The notes below the pieces were generated by a model. The model ran no database searches. It was given only the letters and a program-made list of their open reading frames with translations, and was not told the DNA's origin. From positions 1-56,235 of the forward strand of contig NZ_BMRP01000044.1 of the NCBI RefSeq assembly GCF_014648695.1: 56,235 bases of DNA, written 5' to 3'. This document shows positions 1-9,433 of the stretch, piece after piece. The position numbers and the translations under genes were made by a program. The first letter of the stretch is position 1. Every line of letters begins with the position of its first letter. Source of the DNA: Streptomyces albospinus (GTDB lineage Bacteria > Actinomycetota > Actinomycetes > Streptomycetales > Streptomycetaceae).

Positions 1-184
1 TTCCCACCCGCCCCACAGGGCAAGCCAGTTCAGATGTCACCCGATCGTGCAGCAGACCCGTAAGTACGTGCCCGAGCTGAAGTGCGGTCGGGTCGCGTTT
101 GCCGAGGCGATGGTTGCAGTCGAGTCGAACTGCCCCGGCCAACCTCGCCCGCGGAGTGACTCCAAGCCTCGAAAACCACACTTC

Positions 185-608
185 AAGGGCTACTCCGTTG
201 TTCTTCAGCGAGTTCTACCGGGACCCCAAGAAGGCGACGTCGCCGCCCACTCCGAACATCGTCTTGTGGCGCGTGGTGATGGTGACGTGGTTTCCGGTCG
301 CGTCGGCCAGCACCGTGATAACCGTCGTCACGGTGTACGCGCCTCCGGGCTTGACCCCGGGGGATCGAACGGATGGAGTCGGTAACCCCTCGACACCGGC
401 ATCGGTGATTTTGACCGCTGGCCGACCCGCCAGTACCCAGGTGCTCTCCGCCGCTCACGCTTCCGCCGAACTTGTGCATGCCTTCCGGCAGTTCCTGCTT
501 CGCCACGTGTGTGGCTTGCGGCTTGCTGCTGTCGGCGGGTTTGGGCTTGATTCGGTGTGACGGACATCCTTCCGGGGGGCAGATCCCCTGATCTGCGGTG
601 TCCGGCAC
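185..608 (-). pseudogene. Decayed minus-strand secreted or cell-surface protein
   Basis: On the minus strand, two frames together keep strongly GC-rich third positions and read like one protein. One frame gives residues such as KFGGSVSGGE. The next continues with AGRPAVKITDAGVEGLP and then a beta-rich stretch containing ADATGNHVTITTRHKTMF. They are joined by an apparent frameshift near 430-440, and a stop interrupts the second part near 213. I infer the wreck of a gene for an exported beta-sheet protein. I do not recognise the family, and no intact start with a ribosome binding site is visible. It could instead be unused DNA with chance codon bias. Confidence 0.35.
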
Positions 609-679
609 GCCGAATCAAGCCCGCCTTCTCAGCGGATCCTGCATCACGGTCACAGTTGGGTAACATGCACTCCGTAAAG

Positions 680-710
680 CATCATGTGATATTGCACATG
701 TCACATGATG
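680..710. promoter_or_regulatory. Nested inverted repeat ahead of the tripeptidyl aminopeptidase gene
   Basis: CATCATGTGA (680-689) and TCACATGATG (701-710) form a perfect 10-bp inverted repeat around an 11-base spacer. Inside it, CATGTG (683-688) and CACATG (695-700) form a second pair, so three CATGTG/CACATG half-sites overlap. The site ends five bases before the ATG at 716. This position suits a repressor operator over a promoter or translation start. A small RNA hairpin is the alternative. Confidence 0.45.
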
Positions 711-715
711 CGCCC

Positions 716-2326
716 ATGAGAAGAGCCAGAGGCCTGATATCGGCCGTCGTCGCCATCGGTGGAGTCTTAGCGGGTATCACGCCTGCCTCCGCCTCCGTGC
801 CCCCATCGGAGGGCGCCCGTCAGGGGGCGCTCACCTGGAACTCCTGCCACGACGCGACCACTCCCGCGCTCCAGTGCGCCATGCTCGATGTGCCGTTGGA
901 CTACGCGCATCCCAACGGCACCAAGATCAAGATCAAGGTGAACCGGCTCCCGGCCACCGCACCCAAGAACCAGCGGCAGGGGCCGATCCTGTTGAACCCC
1001 GGCGGCCCCGGCGACTCCGGCCTGTGGATGCCCGCCTACATCTCCGGAAAGATCCCCCAGGACGTCGCCTCGACCTACGACTGGATCGGCTTCGACCCGC
1101 GCGGCACCAACGCCAGTGACCCCCACGTCACCTGCGACGCGCACTACTTCGACGCCGAGCGGCCGGACTATCAAGTCAGCAAGGGCACTTCGCAGGCGTG
1201 GCTTGAGAAGTCGGCCAAGTACGCCGCCGACTGTGCCGCGAACTGGAGCTGGTTCCTGCCGCACATGACCACCGTCGACAACGCTCGCGACATGGACGGC
1301 ATCCGGCGGGCGCTCGGCGCCCAGAAGATCAACTTCTATGGTGGCTCGTGGGGCACCTCGCTGGGATCGACATACGGCCGGCTCTTCCCCTCACACGTGC
1401 GCAGGATGGTGCTGGACAGCATCGTCGGCCCCACCATCACCTGGTACGACCACAACATCCTGCAGGACAAGGAGCACCAGCGCCGATTCGACGCCTTCGC
1501 GGCGTGGACCGCCAAGGCCGACTCGATCTACCACCTGGGCACCGACGCTTCCACCGTGGAGCGGAAGTACTACCAGGTCGAGGCCGCACTGCGGACCAAC
1601 CCGGTGGATGCCACCCCGGCTCACGGCAAGATCGGCCCCGCCGAGTTCGAGGACACCTTCTACGGCGGCGGCTATAACTTCCTGCGCTGGCCGCAGATGG
1701 CGACAGCACTGTCGGCCTACCTCACCAAGAACGACACCCGCCCGCTGCGGATCGCCTACAACCGCTACGCGGCCCCGGGCGCCGACGACGGCACCTTCCC
1801 GGCGTACAACGCGGTCCAGTGCACCGAGAACAACTGGCCGCGCGACTGGCAGTTCTGGAAGAAGGACCAGGCCAAGGTCAACGCCATCGCTCCCTTCTAC
1901 ACCTACAACAACATGTGGTACAACGCCGCTTGCATGTTCTGGCCCTACCAGGGCAACCAGGACGGCCGACTGAAGATCACCGGCAAGGGCCTGCCGCCCG
2001 TCCTGCTCTTCCAGGCCACCGAGGACGCCGCCACCCCCTACCCGGGCGCGATCGCCATGCACAAAGCGCTACCCGGATCCAAGCTGGTCGTCCAGAAGGG
2101 CGGCAGCTTCCACGAGATCCTCTTCCATGGCAACTCCTGCCTGGACGACACCTTCACCGCCTACCTGCGAGACGGCCGGCTCCCAACCGGCAAGGGCTTT
2201 GTCGCCAAGACCTGCGCCCCCGAACCCGACCCCGCCCCGGTCTATGTGACCCCGTCGCCCACCGCCATGAAGGCCGAGCCCGGCCTCCCGGCCACCGACC
2301 CCCAAGTCATCCACGGCATCAGGTAA
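716..2326 (+). CDS. Secreted tripeptidyl aminopeptidase-like alpha/beta hydrolase
   Basis: This 536-residue product resembles the Streptomyces extracellular Tap/Slp hydrolases, which remove tripeptides or short peptides from protein N-termini outside the cell. The ATG at 716 gives a basic start (MRRARG), a hydrophobic core and an Ala-Ser-Ala cleavage site near residue 26, a typical Sec signal peptide. The N-terminal hydrolase half carries the oxyanion region LLNPGGPGDSG and the nucleophile elbow GGSWGTSLG. The C-terminal half has the TAP-like domain with LLFQATEDAATPYPGA (acid region) and GSFHEILFHGNSC, whose His completes the triad. Length is normal for the family. No clear Shine-Dalgarno precedes the ATG, and the inverted repeat at 680-710 lies directly upstream, so regulation there is plausible. 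Nearby genes give no pathway context. Confidence 0.9.
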   Translation: MRRARGLISAVVAIGGVLAGITPASASVPPSEGARQGALTWNSCHDATTPALQCAMLDVPLDYAHPNGTKIKIKVNRLPATAPKNQRQGPILLNPGGPGDSGLWMPAYISGKIPQDVASTYDWIGFDPRGTNASDPHVTCDAHYFDAERPDYQVSKGTSQAWLEKSAKYAADCAANWSWFLPHMTTVDNARDMDGIRRALGAQKINFYGGSWGTSLGSTYGRLFPSHVRRMVLDSIVGPTITWYDHNILQDKEHQRRFDAFAAWTAKADSIYHLGTDASTVERKYYQVEAALRTNPVDATPAHGKIGPAEFEDTFYGGGYNFLRWPQMATALSAYLTKNDTRPLRIAYNRYAAPGADDGTFPAYNAVQCTENNWPRDWQFWKKDQAKVNAIAPFYTYNNMWYNAACMFWPYQGNQDGRLKITGKGLPPVLLFQATEDAATPYPGAIAMHKALPGSKLVVQKGGSFHEILFHGNSCLDDTFTAYLRDGRLPTGKGFVAKTCAPEPDPAPVYVTPSPTAMKAEPGLPATDPQVIHGIR

Positions 2327-2483
2327 CGGGACGCAGTGCTTCCACAGTCGTGAGAGCTTCGTCGGGCTTCAGGTCTGTCCCGGCGTCGATCGTCTGCTGA
2401 CGGTAGGAGCCCTGCGGCCAGTCGCCCCTGCTCTTCAGTCGCGCCGGCATCGGCAACGGCCGCCGCACCCCTGCCACTTCGCC

Positions 2484-2771
2484 TCAGCCATGCCCGAGCT
2501 GTGTCAAGGGGTGCGGCTTACTGGAGAGGGGCTCGGAATCCGACGGGCGGTCGTGCTGGGCCGGCACGCGGCTCGTGCGGGTGTCGTCGGACAGGAGGTC
2601 GTCGATGGTTCCGCCGCCGTCGGTCCGGCGATGCCAGCCAGCCATGACCTGCCAGACGATCGAGAGGGTCAACAGGCGTGATGCGTCCGGGCAGTTCTCA
2701 TGCTCTGAGGGCCACTCCAGGTGTCGGGCGTGGGTGTGCAGGGTGATCATCTCGCTGACCAGCTGGCCCAT
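2484..2771 (-). CDS. Small hypothetical protein, possibly 5'-damaged
   Basis: This is a 95-residue frame with very consistent GC-rich third positions on the minus strand, containing the segment TLHTHARHLEWPSEHENCPD. The look is of a small soluble Streptomyces hypothetical protein; I cannot name a family. The ATG at 2771 has no ribosome binding site. Coding-like codons continue upstream in frame (NTPTDLAATSDP) until a stop, so the real start may have been lost through a small indel or deletion. Function unknown. Confidence 0.5.
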   Translation of the reverse strand: MGQLVSEMITLHTHARHLEWPSEHENCPDASRLLTLSIVWQVMAGWHRRTDGGGTIDDLLSDDTRTSRVPAQHDRPSDSEPLSSKPHPLTQLGHG

Positions 2772-2858
2772 GGGATCGGAGGTGGCGGCGAGGTCCGTAG
2801 GGGTGTTCTCGTTGTGTCAGATGTCTGTGGCGATCCTCGCTGCACTTTCGGTGCGTCG

Positions 2859-3287
2859 TCAGGATCGGGGCAGAGATGGTGACTGCCGCTCAAAGGCCGC
2901 GACGCTCCGCGGGCAGCCCTCGGTCGTGGCCGCCGGCCCTTGCTCTCTGAGCGTGAGATCACTGGCTCGTACGTTTGCCTCCAGTTCGAAGGGACTGTAG
3001 CCATACGTCCCCGACACCCTGCCGTCGTCGTGGAATTCGACCCGGTGCCTTGAGGGCCAGGTCTCGTCGGTAGAAGGCGGCGGCTCGAACTTCTGGTTGT
3101 CGACTTCACCGCCACTGAACGTCAGAACCGCGCCCACCAACAGGTCTCCGACCCCGCCCAGGCGCTTCTTCGGGGCGGTGGCGTCCCCGCCGTGGGCTCG
3201 TTCGGGTCCGACGCTGCAGGCGGTGAACATCAGCAGCGCGGCCGGCGCGGCAACCGCGGGGGCGAAGGCTCGGTGGAGTAGACGCAT
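2859..3287 (-). pseudogene. Truncated META-domain (HslJ-like) lipoprotein
   Basis: The start at 3287 gives MRLLHRAFAPAVAAPAALL followed by the lipobox FTAC, so the product would be a membrane-anchored lipoprotein of 142 residues. The mature part contains HRVEFHDDGRVSGTYGYSPFE and a later PAATTEGCPRSVAAFE, which match the layout of META domains: a glycine-rich turn, then a Cys before a helix. The family normally continues with another strand pair and helix, but here it ends abruptly in a short unrelated tail (RQSPSLPRS). I infer a 3' frameshift or deletion. Meaning for the cell is unclear; META proteins are cell-envelope proteins of loosely defined role. Confidence 0.55.
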
Positions 3288-4257
3288 GATCGAAAGGCGT
3301 TCGATCGCGATAGTTGGTTGCGTGCGCGGTCGATCATTGCCCACGACTCCGCGCCGAGAACCTCAGTCGGCGCTGGCTGGAGCGTCCGGTTCGAGGATGT
3401 GCCGCCGGTATCCGGGTTCATGGCGCGAGTGCCGACGAACGCGCGGCGGGCCGCCAGGACCGCTGACCCGCTCGGCGCTCTCCGTCACCTCGGGAGCTGC
3501 ATGTCGTCGGTAGCACCTACCTGGCCAGGGGCGTTGTCGGTGATGGTCGATACGGTCGTGTTCATGAGAGCCCACATCGGCTGACCTGCCGCGCCTCCGT
3601 GGAGCGGGCTCAGCAGGCAGTCGGCCGACCGGGACGAGTCCGCGCTGTGGCGGACACCCTGTTGTGGTGGTGCCTCGTCGTGCGGGCCGCGGTGGGGCCA
3701 TTGCGCCCGGCGGCGGACTCAACGGTGTGCTCCGGGGCACGGGCCAGCGCGCCAGGGACCAGTACAGCGCCTCATACGCCGAGTACTTCCGCGCCCGGTT
3801 GCGGCTGATGCGCCTGCTCACGATGGCCGCTCTGTGCACCGCACCGCGCAGCGGATGCAGCGCGCCCGCCGGCAACTGCTCCGACAGCCGAGCGAATCCA
3901 ACCCGCCTACCTGGACGCCGGGTTCCGGGTTCCGGCAGTGACCGACCAAGGCGCCGTCTGCGACTGCGCACGTATGACCCTGGGCCTCCTCCACCACGCT
4001 CTCAGCGGTACGTTGTTGTCGGCTGACTGCTCCGTCGACAGCGGCTGGTAGGCGTCAACCCCCGTAACCTCCGACGCGCCCGGAAGCGCACAGGGGAAGG
4101 GCCCCGCGGAAGCACGCCTCTTGCTCGCGGCCGTCATGCCGATGGCCTGGCTCGCACTTGGTGTCGCCGCGCAAACGAGATCGTGTGATCCCGGGAGCGC
4201 TCTTCTCGCACGGACGCTGTTCCGCCCGTCCTTCCGTCATGCACCGGGTCCCGCTGC
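3288..4257. other. Intergenic wreckage without a recognisable gene
   Basis: Several frames are open on both strands but none has a convincing start, codon bias over its whole length, or a family resemblance. A short plus-strand piece around 3755-3850 (reading YAEYFRARLRLMRLLTMAA) has a coding look and may be a gene fragment. I see no hairpin terminator or repeat that I would defend. Confidence 0.4.
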
Positions 4258-7215
4258 TCAGCGCCCGGACTTCCGGCACCACTGCATCCGGCTTCGGGGC
4301 GTGGCGCTCTCCACCGGGAGCCGTGCCGCGACCCGCTGTCCGATCCAGCGGCCGACTGCCTGGTAGGCGTCGAAGCGCCGGCTGTCGAACCATTGGTCGC
4401 TGGTGCCGTCGTGGGGGAATTCCTGGTCGGTTTGGGCGTATGCGAGGAGTTCGTAGGGCATGTCGGCAGTCAGCGCGGCCCGGGCGACGATCAGCCGTCC
4501 CCGCGTCCCGAGCGTTCGGCCGCGCTCGTCCACCAGCGCTCGCGGGTAGACGATCTCCCCCTCGACCACGGCCTCGGCCGAGAGCCGGAGGTTGAGCGCG
4601 GCCAGCGGGTTCGGCGGTGCCGGGCGCGGCGGGGTCGGCGGGCTCGGGGTCGACGGGTTCTGCTGCGGTGTGAGGGGAGGCGCGCTGCCGGGGACGAGCT
4701 TCTCCCAGTCCTTGCGCTCAATCCTGATCTCGACGCCGAGCTCCTCCTGGGCCAGGGCGATGGCCTCGCCCAGAGCGGTGGCGAAGGCCCCGGAACCTCC
4801 GCTGGCGTCCACGCACACGGCGGTGGTGACACCGTGCCGGAGCAGTTCGACCAGGCCGAGGTTCTCGTAGTGGCCGCCGTCGGTGACCAGCAGCATCCGG
4901 TCGTCCATCGGATAGCGGCCGGACACCTCCCGGAGCAGGTACGGCAGGCGGCGGATGCCCGGCATCGGGGGCAGTCCCCAGTCGGCATCGTTGCCCCAGA
5001 GGACGCCCAGCACACCAGGGTTGGGGAGCCAGGTTCCGAGCCGGGCGTTGGAGAGCGCGAACAACGTCTGGAACGCGCGGGCCTGGCGTCCCATGGCCGA
5101 GGCGAAGGCCGCGCCGGAGACGGCGACGGCGGACTCGACGGTGAGGTCCTTGCGGATGACCTTCCGGGTGCGGTTCCACAGGACGTCCGTCCGGGCGTAC
5201 CCGACATCCGGGCCGCCGACGTAGTCGTGCGACAGCGTGAACGACACCGCGTGCCGCCCCGGCGGTGTCCGGGCGTCGCCGGACAGGTTCGCCGCCGCGG
5301 CGAAGATGACCTGGGGGAAGTCGGGGTGCCGCCTGTCGTACCAGGGAAGCGGCGTCGACTCGTCGAACTCGTAGGGGACCGCGATCTGTTCACCGTCGGT
5401 GTCGGTCCTGCGGCGGACGGCGAACGCGGTGGCCAGCCGGGCGCGGTAGAAGGGGTGAAGGCTCATCCACGTCTGGTCGAGGCTCAGTACGACCAGCCCG
5501 AGGACGACGGGAAGGCCGATCTGAACGGCCGCAGGCCATCTGCGCCCGTCGGCGATCGTCCCGCCCAGGACGAGCAGGGAAGCCATTGCCACCAGTGCGA
5601 GAACCGCCCACACCAGCAGGTACTTGGTGAGGTTGGGCACAGCGCGCACCAGTCGCGAACGCTCGGCGGACTCGACCGCTTGCTCGGCGGACTCGATGCG
5701 CCGCCATGTGGTGCTGAGCAGCACGGTCACATAGGTGAGCAGCGCGGCACCTCCGGCGCTCGCCCCGGTATCCGGGGCCGGAAGCTTCCATATGTTCTTC
5801 GTCCCCCACGCCAGGGCGGGGATGACGACCACCACGACGGCCAGCAGCAGGCCCGCCACCACGAACGTGCGGTAGACCGTCTCCAGAGCGCCCGACAGGC
5901 GCTGCCTGGCGAGGAACAGGGACACCAGCCAGAGGAACCAGAACGCGGCGGCGCAGCAGAGCAGGACCAGGACGGCCCACGGCGCGGGCCCCCAAAAGAC
6001 CGGGGGTCGGGTCGGGTCCGCCAACGGAACGAGACGGTAGCCCCAGCTCAGCGCGAGCCCCAGGACCAGCAGAGCGGCGGTGAGCAGCCCCAGGGAAGCC
6101 AGCAGGCCCCGCAGAACCGCGCCGATGGCGACCAGCCACTGGCCGGTGCCTTCCGCGACGTACTTCGAGTGCCGGCGGGTGTGGTCCTCCTCCGGCGTGC
6201 CGCGCATGAAGACGTTGCCGGGACCGGCCCTGTACCGGTCCTTCCCGCCGCACCGGTCCTTCCCGGCCAGCGCCAGTTGCAGGGCCCCCGTCGTGTAGCC
6301 GCCTCCGGAGACCGACACCAGGTAGCGCGCCCCGCACAACTGGGCGCGGAGGGCCTGCAACGCGCCCAGGGTGACGCAGGCCGAGCGGATGCCGCCGCCC
6401 GAGACGCAGAATCCGGTCTCGCCCTGTTCCCGTCCGGGCGGCACCCGGCTGCCGTTCTCCCATCGCGTCTCCCTGGAGCGGGGAGGGTCACTGCGCGCGG
6501 TCCGCGGCCAGCGGCTCCGGCCCCACTCCATCACGGGCCAGGGCGGCACGACGTCGGGCCTATGGGGACCGGAGCCGGTCCTGCCACCTCTGCGCTTGCT
6601 TTCGCATCGGCACGTCTTGTGGCTTGCGCATTCCCTGTCGTCCCTGCCTTCCTTGTCGTACCTGTGCTGGGCGCACCCGTAGAACACGGCTCGTTTGAGG
6701 ACGATCGTGACGACGACCGCCGCGACGGGCATGGTGAGGACGAGCAGCAGCCACTTGACGGTCGCGAAGCCGGCTGCCCACGCGAACGGCCAATCCGCGC
6801 CGCCCAGTCCGTGGAGGAGCAGCAGTTTCTCCGTCACGGCAGACACGCATGCGGCGAGGACGCCGACGATCCCGTACCCGACGAGGCAGCGATGTCTCAT
6901 GCGCACCGCGATGGTGCGGCTGCCCAGCCAGAACACGAGCACCGTGCCGATGGTGTAGGCCCCGACGAGGAAGAAGTCGGCCGTCAGTGCCGTGCGGAAG
7001 TCGGCGGCCCGGCCATTGACAATGCTGTGTGCTTTACCTGCGCTGCCCGCCAGTTGCAGCCCCACGTCGTTGACGCCGGAGGCGTCGAGGCGTAACCAGA
7101 GTCCTGCCGCGAAGACGGCGAGGGCCGCGACTGCCAGCATGCAGCTGCACGCGCGCGACAGGCGCGGGGGATCGTGCATCTCCCGGCGCGGGTGGCACGT
7201 TGCGCGTCCCATCAC
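4258..7215 (-). CDS. Membrane-anchored patatin-like phospholipase
   Basis: This 985-residue protein combines N-terminal membrane helices (about residues 15-170), a patatin-type lipase core and further membrane helices in the middle (about 360-590). The lipase signatures are the glycine-rich oxyanion segment CVSGGGIRSAC, the nucleophile elbow VSVSGGGY with Ser303, and the catalytic dyad aspartate in VTDGGHYENLG (Asp779). Patatin-type enzymes are Ser-Asp acyl hydrolases that release fatty acids from membrane lipids. The lipase segments are split by the central membrane region, an unusual arrangement. A proline-rich stretch lies near residue 850. The GTG at 7215 overlaps the stop of the heme peroxidase gene (GTGATG, with TGA inside); the ATG at 7212 is an equally coupled alternative. 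This implies translational coupling, with the lipase as possible supplier of the fatty-acid substrate. Substrate is inferred. Confidence 0.85.
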   Translation of the reverse strand: MMGRATCHPRREMHDPPRLSRACSCMLAVAALAVFAAGLWLRLDASGVNDVGLQLAGSAGKAHSIVNGRAADFRTALTADFFLVGAYTIGTVLVFWLGSRTIAVRMRHRCLVGYGIVGVLAACVSAVTEKLLLLHGLGGADWPFAWAAGFATVKWLLLVLTMPVAAVVVTIVLKRAVFYGCAQHRYDKEGRDDRECASHKTCRCESKRRGGRTGSGPHRPDVVPPWPVMEWGRSRWPRTARSDPPRSRETRWENGSRVPPGREQGETGFCVSGGGIRSACVTLGALQALRAQLCGARYLVSVSGGGYTTGALQLALAGKDRCGGKDRYRAGPGNVFMRGTPEEDHTRRHSKYVAEGTGQWLVAIGAVLRGLLASLGLLTAALLVLGLALSWGYRLVPLADPTRPPVFWGPAPWAVLVLLCCAAAFWFLWLVSLFLARQRLSGALETVYRTFVVAGLLLAVVVVVIPALAWGTKNIWKLPAPDTGASAGGAALLTYVTVLLSTTWRRIESAEQAVESAERSRLVRAVPNLTKYLLVWAVLALVAMASLLVLGGTIADGRRWPAAVQIGLPVVLGLVVLSLDQTWMSLHPFYRARLATAFAVRRRTDTDGEQIAVPYEFDESTPLPWYDRRHPDFPQVIFAAAANLSGDARTPPGRHAVSFTLSHDYVGGPDVGYARTDVLWNRTRKVIRKDLTVESAVAVSGAAFASAMGRQARAFQTLFALSNARLGTWLPNPGVLGVLWGNDADWGLPPMPGIRRLPYLLREVSGRYPMDDRMLLVTDGGHYENLGLVELLRHGVTTAVCVDASGGSGAFATALGEAIALAQEELGVEIRIERKDWEKLVPGSAPPLTPQQNPSTPSPPTPPRPAPPNPLAALNLRLSAEAVVEGEIVYPRALVDERGRTLGTRGRLIVARAALTADMPYELLAYAQTDQEFPHDGTSDQWFDSRRFDAYQAVGRWIGQRVAARLPVESATPRSRMQWCRKSGR

Positions 7216-9041
7216 CCACGTCCGCTCTCACCGCGAGCCCCTGCCGCGGTCCACGGCGCGAACGCGTTGTCCACCGACCGCAGGGACGCGCGCAGCTCCG
7301 GGAAGTGCCGCAGCAGCACGCTGGTCATGGTGTTGTTCTCGATCCAGTCCAGACCGGTCTGTGTGTACACCTGCGGCGTGTAGTCATCGGTGAGGAACCG
7401 GTCGCTGTTGAGGCGGCGGGACGCCATCAGGACGAAGATGCGGAAGGCGGTGTCGCTGAAGGCGAAGCCCTGTGGGCGGGGTTCGGCGAACATGCCCACC
7501 GAGAGGTCGACGCGCTCGATGTCCCCGCCGTAGACCCGGCGCAGCTCCTCGGCCCAGACGGGGTTGTCCGTGAGGGCGTCGAAGTCCTCGGCCGGCAGGA
7601 GGTGGAGTTGGCGCCGGAACTCGTTGTAGCGGGGCACGCCGACTTCCCGGGAGCGCAGGATGTCGACGGCGCCGAGGTCCATGAGCCTGCCGTCCGGACG
7701 CTGGAACTCCTGTAGGAAGCGCGGGTAGTTGTGCAGGGTGACCAGTCCCGGGTGCGAGGTGCCGAAGGAGTAGAGCAGGTCGGTCAGGGTGTGCTTGCCG
7801 AGGATGTCGTACGCGTTCCGCCCCGTCAGTTCCCGGAAGGTGGCCTCCTGCAGCAGCGAGTTGTCCGCGGCCGAACGGAAGCTCCAGTCGTCGGGGATGA
7901 GGGGATGCATGCGGTAGACGGCGACGAACTCCTCGGTGAGCGAGTACGGGACGCCGAAGTGGTCGGTGCGACCGCCCACGATGCCGCTGAGCACCTCGCT
8001 CCGGCTGAGGCGGCCGAGCAGCTTGTGCAGGCGCTCGCCCAGCAGGCCGTACCAGTTGGCGTGCATGGCGGTGACGGTTGTCGGATGGCTGATGACGGCG
8101 GGGGTCCACTCCACGGTGTGGATCTTGACGATGAGGGCCGCAGTGATCAGCCGTGCTCGCTGGAACAGCTCCTCGTCGGACCACACCGGGTAGGCGTCGT
8201 GCAACGCGTCGCAGATGGCGTTGTGTTCGAGCAGGAAGACCATGTGCATCATGGCGAGGCCCACCCAGAAGCCGGGAACGCCCGCCGGGTCCTTGTCCGG
8301 GTCGTCCGGGAACAGCGGGCCGTTGGGGACCCGGAGCCTGCCGCCGTGGCGGGTGCGCAGCAACCGCTGCTCGTCGAGGTTGTTTCCGTACAGCTGGGAT
8401 GCGTCCCACCAGGGTGAGTTGTTGTTGAGGAAGGTTGGCGGCAGGCCGTCGTGCCCGTCCGGGCGGGTGGGGTCCGGGACGGTGCGCGGCACGAGCATCG
8501 GCGGTGTGGGCCACGGGTCGCCGTCGGCCAACTCGATGTTCCAGGGGCGGTCCATGGTGCCCTGACCGTGGCTGACCCAGTCCTTGATCATGAACTGCAG
8601 CCAGGCGGCGACCAGGGCGTTGACGGAGTCCGCGGGGACGAACGCGTGCCGGATCAGCAGGGCGCGGCTCACCTCGCGGGGGCTCGGGGAGAGGAGGTCC
8701 GGCTCGGGTTCGGGGAAGGCCCGGTCCGGCGGCACGTTGCGGCCGAAGCGCGAACGGGCCATGCCCATACGGGGGTTCGCCAGGTCGTTGTACGTCCCGT
8801 CGGCCGTGCGCCCGGTGACGTCGTGCGCGTCCGGCGGGCCGACCTCCGGCAGGTTGTACGAGGGGTAGGGGCCGGTGTCGAAGAGGTTCTTGCGGCGCAG
8901 GTTGTCCCGCAGGCCGACGAGGGTCAGCAGGCCGAGGGGCTTGGGCAGGTTCTGCCAGCCGACCTTCTGGTCGACGGCGACCGCCAGCCGGTCGTGCAGC
9001 TGCACGAACCACGGGGCCCTGCCGTGTGGTGCTGTGCTCAT
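7212..9041 (-). CDS. Animal-type heme peroxidase, alpha-dioxygenase/cyclooxygenase-like
   Basis: This 609-residue protein belongs to the peroxidase-cyclooxygenase superfamily and most resembles fatty-acid alpha-dioxygenases (PIOX). The proximal segment FVAVYRMHPLIPDDW contains Tyr376, the position of the catalytic radical tyrosine, and His379, the position of the proximal heme ligand. The distal segment reads WLQFMIKDWVSH, where family members have QFMxHDW. The distal histidine position is therefore Lys153; the spacing between the two motifs agrees with plant enzymes. Other conserved parts are NNNSPWWDASQLYG and HNAICDAL. There is no signal peptide. The ATG at 9041 has GGAAGGGA upstream and overlaps the stop of the preceding small gene (ATGA). 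The family oxidises fatty acids to 2-hydroperoxides or other oxylipins; activity here is inferred and may be changed by the lysine. Confidence 0.85.
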   Translation of the reverse strand: MSTAPHGRAPWFVQLHDRLAVAVDQKVGWQNLPKPLGLLTLVGLRDNLRRKNLFDTGPYPSYNLPEVGPPDAHDVTGRTADGTYNDLANPRMGMARSRFGRNVPPDRAFPEPEPDLLSPSPREVSRALLIRHAFVPADSVNALVAAWLQFMIKDWVSHGQGTMDRPWNIELADGDPWPTPPMLVPRTVPDPTRPDGHDGLPPTFLNNNSPWWDASQLYGNNLDEQRLLRTRHGGRLRVPNGPLFPDDPDKDPAGVPGFWVGLAMMHMVFLLEHNAICDALHDAYPVWSDEELFQRARLITAALIVKIHTVEWTPAVISHPTTVTAMHANWYGLLGERLHKLLGRLSRSEVLSGIVGGRTDHFGVPYSLTEEFVAVYRMHPLIPDDWSFRSAADNSLLQEATFRELTGRNAYDILGKHTLTDLLYSFGTSHPGLVTLHNYPRFLQEFQRPDGRLMDLGAVDILRSREVGVPRYNEFRRQLHLLPAEDFDALTDNPVWAEELRRVYGGDIERVDLSVGMFAEPRPQGFAFSDTAFRIFVLMASRRLNSDRFLTDDYTPQVYTQTGLDWIENNTMTSVLLRHFPELRASLRSVDNAFAPWTAAGARGESGRG

Positions 9042-9433
9042 GAGGGGGTCCCTTCCGGCGGCCGGCACGGCCACCCCCGGGCCACGAGCGTCAGTGCGAC
9101 GTTGACCGTCGAGATCACCGTGGCTACGGTCGCCATGCGGCGTGGGAGAAGGGCGTTGCGGCCGGCGCAGGCGGCGGCCAGGGCGTCGCTCGCGTGAAGG
9201 AGAGTGCCGGTCCGCAGCATCCGGTCGAGCTCGTCCGCATCCGTGGGACAGAGCAGTTGGGCGCCGATGACCACGGTACGTACGCCGAACATGCGCAGCA
9301 CGTAGACCAGTGCAGGCTGTTCGGGGTCCGCACCGAGCCGGCGGGCCATCACTCGCGGGGTCAGCAGTGCCGATGCGCCGTTCACCAGTCGGATTCCGGC
9401 CAGGGAATAGCGCGCGGCTGTCCGCGCGTCCAT
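9038..9433 (-). CDS. Small membrane protein, first gene of the peroxidase-lipase operon
   Basis: This is a 131-residue protein with about four hydrophobic segments. It starts MDARTAARYSLAGIRLVNG and includes TPRVMARRLG and an internal FGVRTVVIGAQLL. It resembles small Streptomyces integral membrane proteins with a GxR-type first loop, but I cannot give a secure family. The ATG at 9433 has a good ribosome binding site (GGAAGGGGAG). Its stop overlaps the next ATG by four bases, so it is translationally coupled to the heme peroxidase. A role as membrane anchor or partner for the peroxidase and lipase is inference from position only. Confidence 0.7.
   Translation of the reverse strand: MDARTAARYSLAGIRLVNGASALLTPRVMARRLGADPEQPALVYVLRMFGVRTVVIGAQLLCPTDADELDRMLRTGTLLHASDALAAACAGRNALLPRRMATVATVISTVNVALTLVARGWPCRPPEGTPS

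Noticed and set aside
4393..7095. A 900-codon open frame on the plus strand over the lipase gene
   Set aside because: It is the antisense shadow of the patatin-type lipase. Its codon bias is wrong and the translation is Gly/Arg/Gln-rich with no family feature.
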